DNA from: Campylobacterales bacterium
GTDB taxonomy: Bacteria > Campylobacterota > Campylobacteria > Campylobacterales > Thiovulaceae
NCBI GenBank assembly: GCA_012963895.1
Contig: DTUW01000101.1
Coordinates: 1 to 6,445 of the forward strand
DNA length: 6,445 nt
Direction of reading: 5' to 3'
Part shown: in pieces, positions 6,382 through 6,445 of the stretch
Layout of the letters: each line of letters starts with the position of its first letter
Position numbering within the stretch: the first letter of the stretch is position 1
Notes under the pieces: generated by a model
Database searches by the model: none
Told to the model about the DNA's origin: nothing
The model's input: only the letters and a program-made list of their open reading frames with translations
Position numbers and translations under genes: made by a program

Positions 6382-6388
6382 GAAAATA

Positions 6389-6445
6389 TTAGTGTCCCTT
6401 GGCAACAACTCGGATAATTTTGAGATTGAAGATAGCAAATTTTAT
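6389..6445 (-). CDS. 3' end of an unidentified convergent gene (18 codons visible)
   Basis: The minus-strand frame is open from the right edge to a TAA at 6389-6391 and reads IKFAIFNLKIIRVVAKGH. The hydrophobic/basic alternation looks like a real protein C-terminus, and the codons (ATC, AAA, GTT) fit the window. Its placement back-to-back with mrp around a hairpin also suggests a true gene end. With 18 residues the family cannot be named, and an open stretch of this length could arise by chance. Confidence 0.45.
   Translation of the reverse strand: MKFAIFNLKIIRVVAKGH

Noticed and set aside
1..6445. CRISPR array, tRNA/rRNA, insertion sequence, phage or toxin-antitoxin genes
   Set aside because: No spaced direct repeats, cloverleaf-like segments, transposase motifs or terminal repeats were seen. 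The coding space is almost fully occupied by the seven main genes.

Overview
The window reads as a chromosomal segment of a free-living member of the Campylobacterota (Epsilonproteobacteria). The assignment rests on three things: the gene order rplY-pth-LptF/G permease, which I recall as shared with Helicobacter and Campylobacter; L25 and Mrp proteins resembling those of Sulfurimonas/Sulfurovum-type bacteria; and low-GC codon use rich in AGA, ATA and CTA. The genus cannot be fixed from the sequence alone.

Left half, minus strand (2927 down to the left edge): three genes read in the same direction. First is a putative lipoprotein with a von Willebrand A domain, an Ig-like segment and a C-terminal jelly-roll module. 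Eight bases later comes a small ThiE/TenI-fold protein. Then comes the N-terminal 238 codons of a membrane sensor with a periplasmic NIT (nitrate/nitrite-sensing type) domain, cut off by the window edge. This sensor starts with TTG behind a strong Shine-Dalgarno sequence and has a TATAAT box just after the stop of the preceding gene.

Right half, plus strand (2994 to 6359): rplY (5S rRNA-binding ribosomal protein L25/CTC), pth (peptidyl-tRNA hydrolase) and an LptF/LptG-family lipopolysaccharide-export permease are packed with 1-nt and 8-nt overlaps and GTG starts. After 63 nt comes mrp, an Fe-S cluster carrier/scaffold P-loop ATPase. Two adjacent inverted repeats lie at the mrp stop codon. Beyond them, the last 18 codons of an unidentified convergent minus-strand gene may enter from the right edge.

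The two halves diverge from a 66-nt intergenic region that appears to carry back-to-back promoters. Most of the window is ordinary housekeeping sequence. The points worth a second look are near-complete absence of GATC and GTAC, a ThiE-like protein lacking the metal-binding aspartates, a VWA lipoprotein with a degenerate metal site, and an Mrp that has lost the canonical CxxC but has a His/Cys tail. I found no mobile element, CRISPR array, tRNA, rRNA or evident new defence system.
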